Shown piece by piece: positions 44,078 through 56,273 of a DNA stretch of 64,000 nucleotides; within the stretch, counting starts at the first letter, position 1, and each line of letters opens with the position of its first letter. This DNA comes from Bidens hawaiensis (taxonomy: Eukaryota > Streptophyta > Magnoliopsida > Asterales > Asteraceae). Made by a program: the position numbers and the translations under genes. Where the stretch lies: assembly GCA_021521415.1 (NCBI GenBank), contig JAIQDT010004210.1, positions 195,061-259,060 on the forward strand. The letters are read 5' to 3'. The notes beneath the pieces are model-generated. The model was not told the DNA's origin and did no database searches. It saw only the letters and a program-made list of their open reading frames with translations.

Positions 44078-45792
44078 TAGGATTTCATAAGTATTGTTCG
44101 TGTATGCGTATATGATGATAACCGATTCTAACATATACTCGCTTGTTTTGACTGTAACTTGATGATAAATGATGTCTTTTGATCGATTATTGGTTCTAGG
44201 TTATACTACTTTGCGTCTAGTTTTCAGAAAACTAGTGTTTGCATTTTTTGGACACGTTCTTGATGTTTTTTTAGATTTTACAATATTGTACGTCAATCTG
44301 ATTCAGGAATGTTGTTTCTGGTCTAGATTCCCAACACCATAACTTGATGATTACAAATCCAAACGGGTTGATTCCAATTCTTGAAGTTCATGACTTGAGT
44401 TAGAAAATCTAACCCAATTGGACTTGCTTCATTTTGATTAGTTTAGAGGTTTAACCAATTTTATACTTTATGTTGCACACAATGATAAACTATTTGTATC
44501 TACCTATGATGGTTGATTATTGTGAATTTTGTGTACAAAGGAAAAATATAATAAATATTGTCTGAGAAACCTAACCCCATGCATGCTTATGTGGTAAAAC
44601 TTGTGGAATTTATTTCTAATGTATAAATGGTTAAATAAATTCCGTTGTACATTACCTGATCAGAATTAGAATTATTTGACAATTAGTTATTGGTTTGATC
44701 ATGCTGTGACATAGGATGCATGTTAGAACTAAAAACTATTGACATAATTACAATCACCAACGAGTCGTCGGGTCAAGTTTGTATTTGAGTCTATTCGTGA
44801 GTCTTAGAGTCATGCGTTGTGAACACACTCTCATAACTTAAACACTTGTACTAGGTAACAATTAGCGAGCCAAGTGAATTCGTTTGATTTTGAGAAAAAT
44901 CTTTTACACACGTCAACAAGTGAGTTCATGCTTTTTCTTCTTGTTTTCTAGGAGAAAACACAAACGTTTTCATATACTTGTTTTCTGAGTGAAAATACAA
45001 TACATTTTCATATACTTGTTTTCTGGGAGAAAACACAAAACATGTTCATATACTTGTTTTCGTGGAGAAAACACAAACATCTATGTTTTAGATTATTGTA
45101 ATTTCTTACGTATCACAAGTTTATACTAGATGCCCTACATACTTACAAACTTTGAACATATAGGATGGGAGTGCGGTAATATTGAGTAGTACTACAGGGT
45201 TTGACAAACCCCACCTAGACTAGTCGCACTAGCACAACTGTGAGTCTTAAAACATGTGTTTTATTTACCTAAATACATATGTCAGTGTTGGTAATAGACA
45301 TAGTAAGAAGGCATACAAGCATACAATCAACTTTGGTTCAATTGTCTAATAGCTTGAAAATAGGTTAGCTACCCTGATATATTTTAAAATGTACTGAATT
45401 AACATACACTACTTTTTTTTATAACTTATGAACTCATCAACCTCGTGTTGACATTTGAGTTTTTATACTTCCCATGTAGGTAGGTGTGCTAATGAGCGAG
45501 GTGCATGTATACATTTGAAGTCTCATTTATCGTATGAGTTCTTATATTACTTTGCTAAACATTTGGTGGGTTGTGTGTGTTTGAGCACTTGGGTTATTTT
45601 GTTTAACCTGTTTACTTTTACGCTTCAACAAAACTTTTATACTGTTTGGCTTGTTTTGATTTCTCATATTGGATGAGACTTAAATGGTGAGTTTAACTAA
45701 TTTGAATGGTTGTTTGATATAACAAATGAGCTAGACCATAGTATGCCATGCGCCCCGTGTCGAAACCCCATAGTCAAATTTGAGGGTGTGAC
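44078..45792 (+). repeat. LTR-like repeat ending GGTGTGACA
   Basis: The segment from about 44820 to 45792 matches, in reverse complement, 56274-57232 (shared CATAACTTAAAAACTTGTACTAGG-like words, GGGTTTGACAAACCC and the GGTGTGACA end). The left end is not defined. It probably represents part of a Ty3-type LTR. No coding sequence. Confidence 0.65.
44941..45075 (+). repeat. 38-bp palindromic tandem repeat
   Basis: Four copies (44941, 44978, 45016, 45054) of a unit around TTGTTTTCTGGGAGAAAACA. Each unit holds a perfect inverted pair TGTTTTCT / AGAAAACA. Confidence 0.88.
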
Positions 45793-46389
45793 ACTATCTT
45801 AGTCAATTCTGGAGTTTAAGTTGTAGTTTGAAGAGTCTAGTTTTCAGTAAACTAAGATACTTAATTTTTGTATGAGATTTTGATAGACTTTTTGATTTTA
45901 TAAAAACATGTGTCGAAATTGATCTAAGAAAAATTCACATACTTGGGTTCCCGATGCCATAACTCTTTCAGAACACATCTAAACCAGTTGATTCTTTTCC
46001 GGAACGTTATTTTGTGAGTCTAGTTTCAATCCCAATTGGAATAATTTGATTTGGTTTAGTACCAAACCATACTTTTCTGTTGCGCGTTGAAAATAATGCT
46101 ACTACCTTCCATTGTCAACAAACTTTCATAATTTTTGTATCCAATAAGAAATATAGCAAACATAGTTTTAGAAATCTAAACGTCTGAGATATTGTCCTAA
46201 AAAGTTCTTAACCAAATTCAAAAGTTTGTATAGGTAATAAAATTTGTAAATACAACCCAGAATCTGACTTGAAATTCAGATTCTGAAAACTTTGTTTAAC
46301 TCTAAAGCTTTTCGCTTATCTGACCTAAATTGACTAGTAATAATTTTAAAACTCTATTTTACCACTATTGATTTTATATGGTCATGTAT
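45793..46389. other. Non-coding, diverged direct duplicate of 44190-44500
   Basis: Words such as GTCTAGTTTTCAG, ATTCCCAACACCATAACT / GTTCCCGATGCCATAACT and ACCCAATTGGA recur in both segments, about 1.6 kb apart. It looks like an old retroelement duplication. Nothing else seen. Confidence 0.45.
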
Positions 46390-46570
46390 CACAATTAGGG
46401 GTATTCAAAATAATCCGAATCTGTATCTGAACTATCCGAATCCGAGCTATCCGAAATTTCGAATATCCGAATCCCGAATATCAGAAAATTCGAATTTGGA
46501 TTTGGATAGCAATTTTGAGATTTTTCAGATAGTTCGGATATCCGAACAATTTGAATATTAAATTTAATAT
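46390..46570. repeat. Degenerate TCCGAA / TTCGGA repeat
   Basis: Dense run of ATCCGAAT and TTCGGATA variants on both strands. Frames crossing it are a by-product. Confidence 0.85.
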
Positions 46571-47224
46571 TTTTTAAATATATATTATATACCAAATTAC
46601 CAATACCATAATTCTTAGAACATATGCTTTCACACCTACCTCCAGCCCCAATTCTCTCTGAAACTCTCCCTCCAGTACTTTCCGGTTCCACGACGGTCAA
46701 CCACCTCATCTTACATCGGCCGGTGGTGGCGTCTCGTCGCGAACCACACTTCAACCCTCCATGGTGTTTCTCTGTGTTACAAACCATCATCTCATGCGTC
46801 TTGGACTCTGGCCCTCTCTGTTCCGTCGAGATAAGATATCTTAGTTGAAAATACAAAACATTTTCTAGTGTCGGTTTGTTTGGGGTATGAAAGTTGACGT
46901 CAGAGATGGTGCCATGATTTCATAGCCGAAACTCATTGGCGTTAACGAAGGGGAAAGAAGCGAAGGGATATAACATATATTTTAATTTATGAAAATCGGT
47001 TGTAAACCGTGATGCTTTTATATCTCATGATGAAATAAAATTTATTCAATTTTATTTAAAAGTTTTTAGATATTGCTAAGACTTGCAAATTTTATGGAAC
47101 TTTCACATAAAACAAATGTTTTCTTTTGGCCAACGACATAGGAGAAAATATTTGTCAGATTACTTGACTTGTTGAATGAAAAATAGTTTCAAAAGGGCCC
47201 AAAATTTGTTTGAAGCAAATATTT
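46571..47224. other. No gene seen
   Basis: AT-rich apart from a C/T-rich stretch at 46625-46830 that resembles a plant UTR, but no supported exon. Confidence 0.4.
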
Positions 47225-47520
47225 TACCTTAAATATTATTATATTAATAGTAATGACGATGATGCTAGTAATTATAATATTACTACTAATAATAATAAAA
47301 ATATTAATAATAAAAATAAAAATAATAATAATAATAATAATAATAATAATTTTAATAATAATAATATTGATAATTACCGTAACAATAATAACGATGATGA
47401 CGGTGATGGTACTAATAACAATAGTAGTAGTAATATTAGTAGTGATGATAACAACAAAACAACAACATCAACAACAACAACAGTAATAATAATAACAATA
47501 GAGATAATAAATTCTTTTTA
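47225..47520. repeat. (AAT)n and (ACA)n microsatellite cluster
   Basis: Long AAT/ATA and ACAACA runs with GATGATG pieces. The Asn-rich and Ile-rich frames here are artefacts of the repeat. Confidence 0.92.
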
Positions 47521-47990
47521 AAGAGAATCCATTTGACTGAAAGTTAAAAATAACCGCGGATTTGGGATTAGGTGTGAGGTGTTAGTAAAAGAAATAAAAT
47601 GTAGGAAAGTTTGCAAAAGAAAATATAGATGAGTTTTGTAAAGATCTAAGTATTGAAACCGGAAAATTGTGTAAGGTTGACAAAGGATACGGGGTTAGGA
47701 TATTGCATGGCGTAAACAAGTTAGGCCTTCAGAAGTATGGCGGGTGTGCTAGGGTCACCACAATGATAGTAGGCTTGAAGCATGAGGTCAAACATGTGAT
47801 TGAGACAAATGGTTAGGTACAGGTCTTGCAGATGGGTGAGTGGCATAGAGTTTGGGTAGGTTTTAGCAATAAGTGGTAATTGAATCTACCACAGATTGAA
47901 GTATATCAACGTTTCAGGGACGTAAAGTGGTAGGTTTTACACATACTGTACAAAGGGTGTGTTTTAGCGCTAGGCTTTTCGGTTGGGTTT
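47521..47990. other. No gene seen
   Basis: Moderately G-rich non-coding sequence. GTAGGTTTTA-type words recur at 47850 and 47930. It may be retroelement debris. Confidence 0.35.
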
Positions 47991-48082
47991 GGTTTGAATT
48001 TCCAATAATTGTGCTGGGTTTGAATTTCCAATAATTGTGCTGGGTTTGAATTTCCAATATTGTGCTGGGTTTGAATTTGAAT
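47991..48082. repeat. 26-bp tandem repeat
   Basis: Three and a half copies of TTTGAATTTCCAATAATTGT GCTGGG at 47993, 48019, 48045 and 48070. Confidence 0.9.
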
Positions 48083-48299
48083 TTACTATAACGATGAAGG
48101 TGGGTGCGGTCAAATGTGGGGTGATCAGAATCGCGGGGCCATTTGCTTGATAACTTGGATTGTCATTTTATGTGTTGAGTGTAACAACTAGGAAAACGAA
48201 GAGGCAAGATACGAACATGAAGATTTCGCGTGACCTGGGACGTAAGTATGAAAACGAATACTTGATACATCAATAAAAACAAGTAAATAAAAGAAATTG

Positions 48300-48900
48300 C
48301 ACGAAACAAATTTGAAATCGAAATTGGAATTCCCATGAAACGTCATGAGTTTTCACCTTTCAATAAACGAAAACCTCATAAATTATTGAATAATCATATG
48401 AAAAAATTATTAAACTTAACAATAAATAGTGAAATCGAATGTTCCTGTACCACCATGACTTTTAAATTTCAATTCTAAAACATAAGAGTAAATGAGTATA
48501 GCAATAAGGTAATCGAATTGAAATTCGACCATTCATGTATTGCCATGACCTTTCGAATTTGCAGTTCTAAAATGTAGTAGTAAATGAATAAAATAATATA
48601 GTAATCAAATCGAAATTCAACCATTTATGTATCACCATACTTTTTGAATTTTCAATTCTAAAACATAATAGTAAAATAACAAGGTAATCGTTTGAAATTC
48701 CGTTATTACTTTGCAAACTTTTAAAATTTTAAACCGTAAATGAGCGTATAAATAAAGAAAACGTGTCACAAAATTTTTAAACTTAACTATTCTCGTATAA
48801 AAATGCGTAATTAAATCGAACCGAAATCTGAGTATTCGTGTATCACCACGACTTGACAGACTTTCAGTTAAAGCATATTATAAACTTAGAGAGTCGGACG
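48300..48900. repeat. Diverged tandem array, period about 90 bp
   Basis: Successive blocks contain CACCATGACTTTT-, AATTTCAATTCTAAAACATA- and TAATCGAAATCGAAATTC-like words, with anchors near 48454, 48544 and 48636 and weaker blocks to about 48900. It lies in the internal region next to the PBS at 49167. Confidence 0.65.
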
Positions 48901-49166
48901 TCAAACGTCACATAAACTATCGAAAACTAAAAATTGAAAATCTAATTATTGAAAATCCTCAAGAATATTTACGTTAGGCATAAGCCTTGGACTTGTGTGT
49001 GCTTGTGTAATTGAAGTAATTGAATCATCAGTATAATAGTATCAAGTAAGTGCTTCGAACAATCACATAAGGCTCACATAATTTCTAATCATGCAACCTA
49101 AACAATTAATCAAATAAACTATAACCAACTAGAACACTATGCCTAATGTCCTATCTTATAGTCATA

Positions 49167-49178
49167 GCTCTGATACCA
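49167..49178 (-). promoter_or_regulatory. Primer-binding site of a minus-strand Ty3-type element
   Basis: Minus strand TGGTATCAGAGC with the same three-base GAT spacer to the LTR end as in the two complete Ty3 elements. No gag-pol follows, so the body is lost or non-coding. Confidence 0.85.
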
Positions 49179-49799
49179 ATCTGTAACACCCCGACTAAAG
49201 GCGGAAACCCTTGAGTGTGACGTACAAATTGCTCAAAACACATGTGACACTATTAAGTGACAATATTATCATTAATTCATTCAAAGGCATCAAGTACACA
49301 AGTTTATCAAATGAACAAATGCAAGGGAAAAGGAACAAAATAAACATCTTCTAATTTATTACTTAGATAACCTAACTTCTAGTATCTTTATCATTTCATC
49401 ATCTAATGAAAGTACATTTAGCATATATATAAAATAAAGTCAACTATTGAATAGTTGGTGAGTTCACACAGTTTAAATAATATATAAAAGCCATACAATT
49501 TCATAAAAACTTGTGAAAACACATAAGGGTTCTTTACAATAGAATCAATGGCCCATGAGTGTAAAGAATAAATGAAGGTCTTTTCCAGTTAGGATTGTGC
49601 ACCAACGTACTCAGATCGGAGTCCCTTTTCCACTAGAAATAATGGTCCATGAGTGCAAAGGGGGGGGGGGGGCGTATGATCATACTTATCGAAGAAATCA
49701 ATGCACGTAATTTTTGATCAAGTAACAAGTAAACACACAAGTCCATGATGCGAATTGTAGTTTGTAATAATAAATAAATGAAATTGTATTGTTGATAGG

Positions 49800-49828
49800 A
49801 TATATATATATATATATATATATATATG
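49800..49828. repeat. (TA)n microsatellite
   Basis: Uninterrupted TA run. A G13 run lies nearby at about 49661-49673. Confidence 0.95.
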
Positions 49829-50066
49829 CTACCCCCAAAATAGTTAAAAAATGGTAAAAAGGGGTGTGAGAAACTCACCTTGAAGTTGAAGACAAACTTG
49901 AAATAAAACCGAAAGTGCGTAAATGAAACCGAAGCAATTGAACGTCACGAACTAGAATTAAAAGTACAAAATTAATATTAACTAACTTCTTATAAAAGTA
50001 GATAAATCGGGTTGTTAGGATTTAGAAGTGTTGAATGTACATTTTATTATGGAGTTGGTTATGTAT

Positions 50067-50068
<2 letters not shown>

Positions 50069-50118
<50 letters not shown>
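50069..50118. repeat. (CA)n-(TA)n compound microsatellite
   Basis: A CA run of about 12 units passes into a TA run that abuts the insertion at 50119. Confidence 0.95.
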
Positions 50119-53100
50119 GGGAAGGATCAAGAAAGAACTCATTTTTAGGGAGAGAACTAGAGAACTCTTAAGTGTAGGGCTATTTTTGTAAAAATACCCC
50201 ATATACCTCTTCAAACACCTGCTAGCTTCCCCTGTACGACATTCCCCTATGAGACCTTCCTCTATGCAATTGACCCCAACACCTACAGACCGTCAATCGT
50301 TACACCTACAGATCGTTAATCGTTACAACTTGATAATTAAGAACCCTAATTCATCAAATATATTGAATATCAATCTTCTGCATGTGTGTGGGTATGCATA
50401 TACAGTCGTTAATCGTCTCTGATTTAAACTATTGAACATGATATCTAAAGGTATTTTTTAATTCAAACTTTTATCTTCCATAATCATGTGTATTTTAACA
50501 ATTTTCATCATTTTACTCTTAACCAGATTATATATTGCTCTGTATGCACATTTTACAATCAATAATGACTGTAATTCTAGAATTTGGGGATTCTAGGTCA
50601 AAACGACCATAATTAGGCAATTCTAGGTCAAAATCGGCGAGAATTAAGTATCGTAGGTCAAAACGGCTATTACTCAAGAAAAAAACACAATTTGTATGCT
50701 TCATGTGTTGATATGATGGTTTAATTGATTAGTCATGAGGCATCACATTATTAGAAGATATACAAGTATTACAAATGGGTGATATGTGTAATACAGAGTA
50801 TTACATATATGTAATACTTACAACATTGCATATGTGTAATACTAACAATATTACATATGTGTAATTATAAAAAAAATATCATGATACGCATTATTACACT
50901 GTTCTATATGTGTAATACTGGGTATTAAATATGTTCAATATCGAGTATTGAATATTGTATATGTGTAATACTTTGTAAAATCGTCTATTGCGTGTATGCA
51001 TTACTATTATTATTACATAATATGTAATATACAAAAAATGTTTAGAATAATCATAAATTTTTAGATGTATGTATCTTTTATGTGTCGATAACACTGAATG
51101 CTAGCTATGATACCGACAAGGGCTCTACAGTTGCATTTGTCATTTGTTGATACATTAAAAGTAGTTATCTCAAGGACTCTTATTTTGCCATTATTTTATG
51201 AATTACATCTAAATTAGGTTTATAATTCTTTTGTTGGAATGTTGTATGTTAGTTTGGATTTAGTTTTCCATTAGTTTGTCATATGTAATAATGAAAAATT
51301 ACAAATGATAGTATGAATTTAGTTGGTCAACATTACATCAGTTTGTATACATTCTCTCTATTATTAACGAAACGAAGGGTGTCTCAAGATTCCATTCGAT
51401 AAGCTGTTTCAGTCTCAACGTCTGTGTATGATGATCATATCGAATTACGTGCTCTTGGTTTGATTTTTACATGTCAATGTATCAATTTTGAGTTTGTTTA
51501 AATGAGTAAACTAGAAAATGTAATCTGATACGGTTTGAGTGGCAGCTGAAAATTGTTAGCAAACAAGGGTATTACTAAAATTTTGCAATTTCACTATCCT
51601 ACAAATTGTGATGCCACATCTTGAGATTTTTTTTCATTTAGGCTGTGTGATGCTCCATTTTTGGCGTAGAAACTTGTTTAGCCATGTTACAGACCTGAGC
51701 CTAGGGTAGGTTAACAATTTAATATTTAAATTGCCCACCTTTTTCATCGTTTTACACCCCATAGTATACATCATGTAACATTTTAGCAATGATATGTTTC
51801 TTTGTTACTATATATAAGTTGTGATCGCCTGTTGGTTACCATGTATTACACTGAAATGTAATTTCCATTGGTTACCCTACAGCTCTTATGGCTTGTTTCC
51901 ACTATTTAAGTTGTGTTTACATTGTAAATTTATGGCTTAAAGTGGTTGGCTGAATCAGGTACTGAATTAGGCTGTTGCGCTTTGTTTGGCTGGCCGTTGG
52001 TTGAATAAGGTATTGAATTAGGCTGCTGCAATATCTTTGGCTGCTACAAATTTGTTGCATAGCAGATATTTTCAGAACATGCTAAGTGTAGACATAAATG
52101 TCGATCATGCATTGATACTCCTAAAGTTTTGGGCAAAGGAAAACCTAAGCATAAGGGAAGATTTGGAGATACAAAATGGAGGATAAATTCTTTCGAGACA
52201 AATGTACACATAAATCAGGTGTTGGATAAAGTGTATGAACCTGACGAATTCAGAGATAAATAGACGTGGTTGATTTGTCGACGAGGACTACTTTTCTTTT
52301 TGTTTAAGTATTTGTACAAGAATTACTCATTTGATTTTGAATGCTTTGGTCACTATGTTGGTATTGCATATATGAATTCTAAGTTTGAGCTTCATACGTG
52401 TATTGGTTGTATTACTTGTATTTTAAACACTATATACGTGAACTTCACAATATACAAGATTCGTTTAACATTATGCACTACAAGTTTTAACCGTAAAAAT
52501 TGGCTTCAAATTTCATACATTAATCACCACATAAGTGTACCATAACATTCATACTCAAATCCTATTATATGTTCTAACCAATGATACACGAATTACATGT
52601 ACACAATAACAAAATAAAACATCTAAAAAGACACCCTTTCAGCTAGTCTCATTGTTGGATCTTCAATTTATGTTTTTTCTTGCATTTTCTATCACCTCTT
52701 TCTTGCATACGTTGGCATCTGAAAGCAAAATACCTGCATCATATAATGTTCTAAGAAGCTTAATATCGTCAATGAAACCAAAAGAAAAAACTTCATTATT
52801 ACCCATTAAATATTCCATGTGCCTCATAGCAAACACACATCATTCCATGAAGATGACATTTACCTATAAAACAAAAGTATTGCATACATGTACTATATCT
52901 GACAATACTATTACATATATGTAATACAACATAGTTCATTTGCATTTAGTACTTGATAACTAGATATATATAGTACAATACCTTGAAACATTCCATATAT
53001 GTCGTACCAAACACGCGAAAATCTATGAAGTTGTCATTTAGTTGTTCAAACAGACATAATGCATATATGTTAACACTACTACTTCAGCACTACATATAAG

Positions 53101-54476
53101 AATTACAACAAAAATAAGCATTAAAATGTGCCATTCATGTACTACATAAATGTAATAAATTAGCACTGCATAAATGTGCATATGTAATACATAAGTAGTA
53201 CATGTATGTAATACATCAATGTTGCATATATGTAATACATCAACACCTGGATAACTTATATATACCATATATTTCAAAGTGGCGTCCTCTTCTTCTTCAT
53301 TTTAATCACATACTCTTCAAGCTTGTATTCATCAACCACCAGTGTCATTTGTTTTATTTTATATGACCTTTTTTCCGAATAAACATCGTCTTCATTGTCC
53401 AATAACTTCCCCTGTTTTACTTTTGCTTCTTTATAGACCCTTTGTTTCCATGTCTATTTCATATTTGCAATGTCACAACACAAAACAATAAATAGATATT
53501 TAGAAAAATGTAAATGTAACAGTCATGAAGAAAATTAACATGACAGTAGGTTATCATTCAAGTACCAACAACTAGAATGTACAACCATAATAATAGTAAG
53601 ATTTATTCAAGGTGTTTTACCATGAAGAATAAGTAGCTTAAAGTCTTAAACAAGAATTATGCAACAATAATCGACTAGACAAGTGATTACAAAAACGAAC
53701 TCCTTTAGACATTTCATCAAACAGTTGGTGGGCATACCGAATCGAATGACAAATAAAGCATATACTAATCATTTAATCACCAAAATTGAACAATAAGATA
53801 TGCAATATAACTAAAACAAGTGAACTTACACACATGTATTATGACTAAAGTTTCTTAACATATACAATTTCATTAATATTGATGCATTTAACACTACATA
53901 TATGCAATATAACTAAAAATTATTCAGTATTGCTTACATGTAATGCATCAACGCTGCATATACATGTATTACAACATCAATGCATATATGTACTGCATTA
54001 GCACTGCATAAACATGTAATTAACATTATGCATCGTTCATGGATTTTATGCAAAATCAGTGTACAAATTAACATTCACAGACGCTATACTATTATTCGAT
54101 TAAAGAAAAAAAAAACAAAAACAGATCCTATCGAACATGAAAACCTATGTTTTGCTCAATCGTGTGTATAATATGCTAATCAATGAGATAATGTTTGAAT
54201 TGAAGATTACAATTGTTTACCTGCTATTGTTCTTCTAATTTGTGCTTGATATTGAAGCAAATTTGGACGAATTAGACGATATGAAGAAACCCTAGTTATC
54301 AGTGTTGAAGCAAGGATGGATATATGGATTATGTATGACGGAAGAGAGAACGATGATTTAGAATTTTGATTAATTACAATTTTACCTTGCCTCATTGAAA
54401 AACCCAACACATTTTAATTTTTTCCAAACTTTTTTTTATCGTTTCATCTATTAAAATCAATGGTGTTGAGAGTAGT

Positions 54477-54480
<4 letters not shown>
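50119..54480. mobile_element. Candidate non-autonomous DNA transposon in a (TA)n tract
   Basis: The left edge GGGAAGGATCAAGAAAGAAC follows (TA)n. The right edge GAGAGTAGTTCTCTC forms a small hairpin and passes into (CT)n and (TA)n. Both ends carry AGAGAACTA / TAGTTCTC-type words in opposite orientation. The inside is AT-rich with clusters of ATTACATATATGTAAT palindromes at 50780-51010, 52890-53240 and 53880-54010. No transposase seen. Frames inside are short. Class (Helitron, MULE or other) not decided. Confidence 0.42.
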
Positions 54481-54516
<36 letters not shown>

Positions 54517-54524
54517 TATATATA

Positions 54525-54710
54525 GCAAGGTTAAAATTAGAAGTAAAAATATCCTAAGAAGTGTAAGAAGTGGTTTTTACCCTTTAAAAAATAAAACACA
54601 CCGAACAAAAAATACACTAACAATATCTACCATCAGATGATCAAATCCAATGCCCGATATTACTTCTCACACTTCTTACAAATGACTCACTTCTTATTCT
54701 AACCTCACCC
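54525..54710. mobile_element. Small inverted-repeat element (MITE-like)
   Basis: Left GGTTAAAATTAGAAGT and right ACTTCTTATTCTAACC are imperfect inverted repeats, each followed inward by GAAGTGT-type copies. About 186 bp, flanked by TA runs on both sides. Confidence 0.65.
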
Positions 54711-55058
54711 TATATATATATAAATTAAAGTAGTTTTAAACGAGCTTGACGGATTCGAAATCTATAACGTTTATGAAGTTATGGATCTTAACGGAATTTA
54801 GCTTTGAAAATAATAGTGTTAGAGTGATATAGAGTTTAACGAAATAATAGTTATAAATATTAATCGGGTTTCTAACAAAAACATAACGGAAACGAAAGTT
54901 GGGGTTTTAAGTGAAAAATGGTAAACTTAAATTAATATTTAATTTTGTTTAACTTAAATAATTTTATATGATTTATAATAATTTATAATAACTTAACTTG
55001 ATTAATATATTTTAAAGAAAAGGTCTTGGAAATAAAAACAAAGAAAACAAAACAAAAA

Positions 55059-55132
55059 TGCTCTGACCTGGGTTTGAACCAGGGTCCTCTGGTTGTAACA
55101 CTCATGAACTAACCAACGTACCAATCTGCAAG
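55059..55132 (-). other. tRNA-like module in an LTR, followed by T5
   Basis: On the minus strand a perfect T-arm (stem CCTGG / CCAGG around TTCAAAC) contains the B-box GGTTCAAACCC. About 30 bases earlier is an A-box-like TGGTACGTTGG with GGTTAG as in D-loops. TTTTT follows at 55058-55054. The acceptor stem does not pair well, so a working tRNA gene is unlikely. It lies downstream of the LTR TATA box in the same sense. Confidence 0.6.
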
Positions 55133-55428
55133 TTGTTTGTAAGATTAGAAAATATATTTATATTAAACAAGCTTCATGTTCATCTTCTTCACCTAAACCC
55201 TAGGATTTCAATTCCTTTAATCCTTTCCATGTTTGCCCAATCTTGTTAGCGGTTTTGTTAATCGGCTCAAAACTATAACAATTCATATAAAAATTACCTC
55301 GTATCGTTACGAATTGACGGAGAACGAATCTCGCCTGAAAACGAACTACGGTGAACGAAATAGAGATCAAAGAGAGTTCATTTGTGATGTTTTTTGTTTG
55401 TAAAAGGTTTTAGGGAAGATTCACGTTC

Positions 55429-55439
55429 TATTTATATAA
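55429..55439 (-). promoter_or_regulatory. TATA box in the minus-strand LTR
   Basis: Minus strand TTATATAAATAGA-type motif, followed by a leader and a donor-like GAG/GTAATT at 55297. Confidence 0.6.
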
Positions 55440-56045
55440 GTAATTGATGCGTAGAGGCTTGATTGCTTGTTAATGAGTTTTTAAAGTTAGTCCGACGGTT
55501 CGATGATCAATATGTGTTAATTAGGTTGTTAATGTTGAAATAAAGTACATATTAATACATAATAATAGTGGAGAAATCATTTAAAATGATTTAACGGACT
55601 CAAACAACGGTTAGGTGTGATTTTTGGTTTACTCCGACGCTGATTCTGGCCGCCGGAGGCCTCGCTGGAAAACTGAAGAGGGAGACGGGATGGGGGGGGG
55701 GGGCTGGTGCTTTTTATTATTATTGTTATATTACATTTATATTTACATTAATAGTCCCTCATGTTTGATATAGTATTAAAACATAATTTAATAAATATTT
55801 ACATAATAAACCTTAAACTTTTGATTTGTTATAAAAATGATATAGAAGTTTTATGAAGTTAAATATTTTTCGTATTATACCCGCATAGTTCGGGACTCGT
55901 TTAAGTAAAGACTTAAAATAATCGTAAATCATCAAGGATAATATATTAATGATAAACAAGAAATTAGAATAAATTGAAACGACAAAACGAGTCGGTTTGA
56001 CGAATATAAATACCAAAAACTTAAACATAAATGAAATGAAACTTG

Positions 56046-56047
<2 letters not shown>

Positions 56048-56088
<41 letters not shown>
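56048..56088. repeat. (TA)n microsatellite
   Basis: Uninterrupted TA run of about 20 units. Confidence 0.95.
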
Positions 56089-56090
<2 letters not shown>

Positions 56091-56273
56091 AATAAAACAA
56101 AACCAAAAATTTAAAATGGGTCGTGTTTTTGGGTTTGAAAAGTAACGAATGTTACATATCAACAAACTCAATAAATTATCGTGATGTTTATTTTGAATTT
56201 TATTTATTTGTATGATGCTTTGTTTTGGATTTTCTAATGTACATGGATTATTTGAATTTAAGTAGTTAAATAT

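Larger units (their letters stand above)
49182..56155 (-). repeat. Large Ty3-type LTR with insertions, right end uncertain
   Basis: Its PBS-side end is clear: plus strand TGTAACACCCCGAC at 49182. Going right it contains a minus-strand GTGAGTTT donor (49880), a 4.4-kb insertion (50119-54480), a small inverted-repeat element (54525-54710), a tRNA-like module (55059-55132) and a TATA box (55429-55439). The far end is placed at TGTTACA (56150-56155) only because it fits. Without the insertions it would be about 2.3 kb. Confidence 0.5.

Noticed and set aside
46395..46856. Minus-strand frame of 153 codons
   Set aside because: It runs through the TCCGAA repeat and a C/T-rich stretch and shows no domain.
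47210..47521. Asn-rich frame of 103 codons
   Set aside because: Microsatellite translation.
52270..52545. Possible captured gene piece in the 4.4-kb insertion
   Set aside because: Short frame without a recognisable motif; AT-rich context makes such frames common.
55059..55132. A functional tRNA gene
   Set aside because: The acceptor stem does not pair and the anticodon arm is unclear. Kept as a tRNA-like module only.
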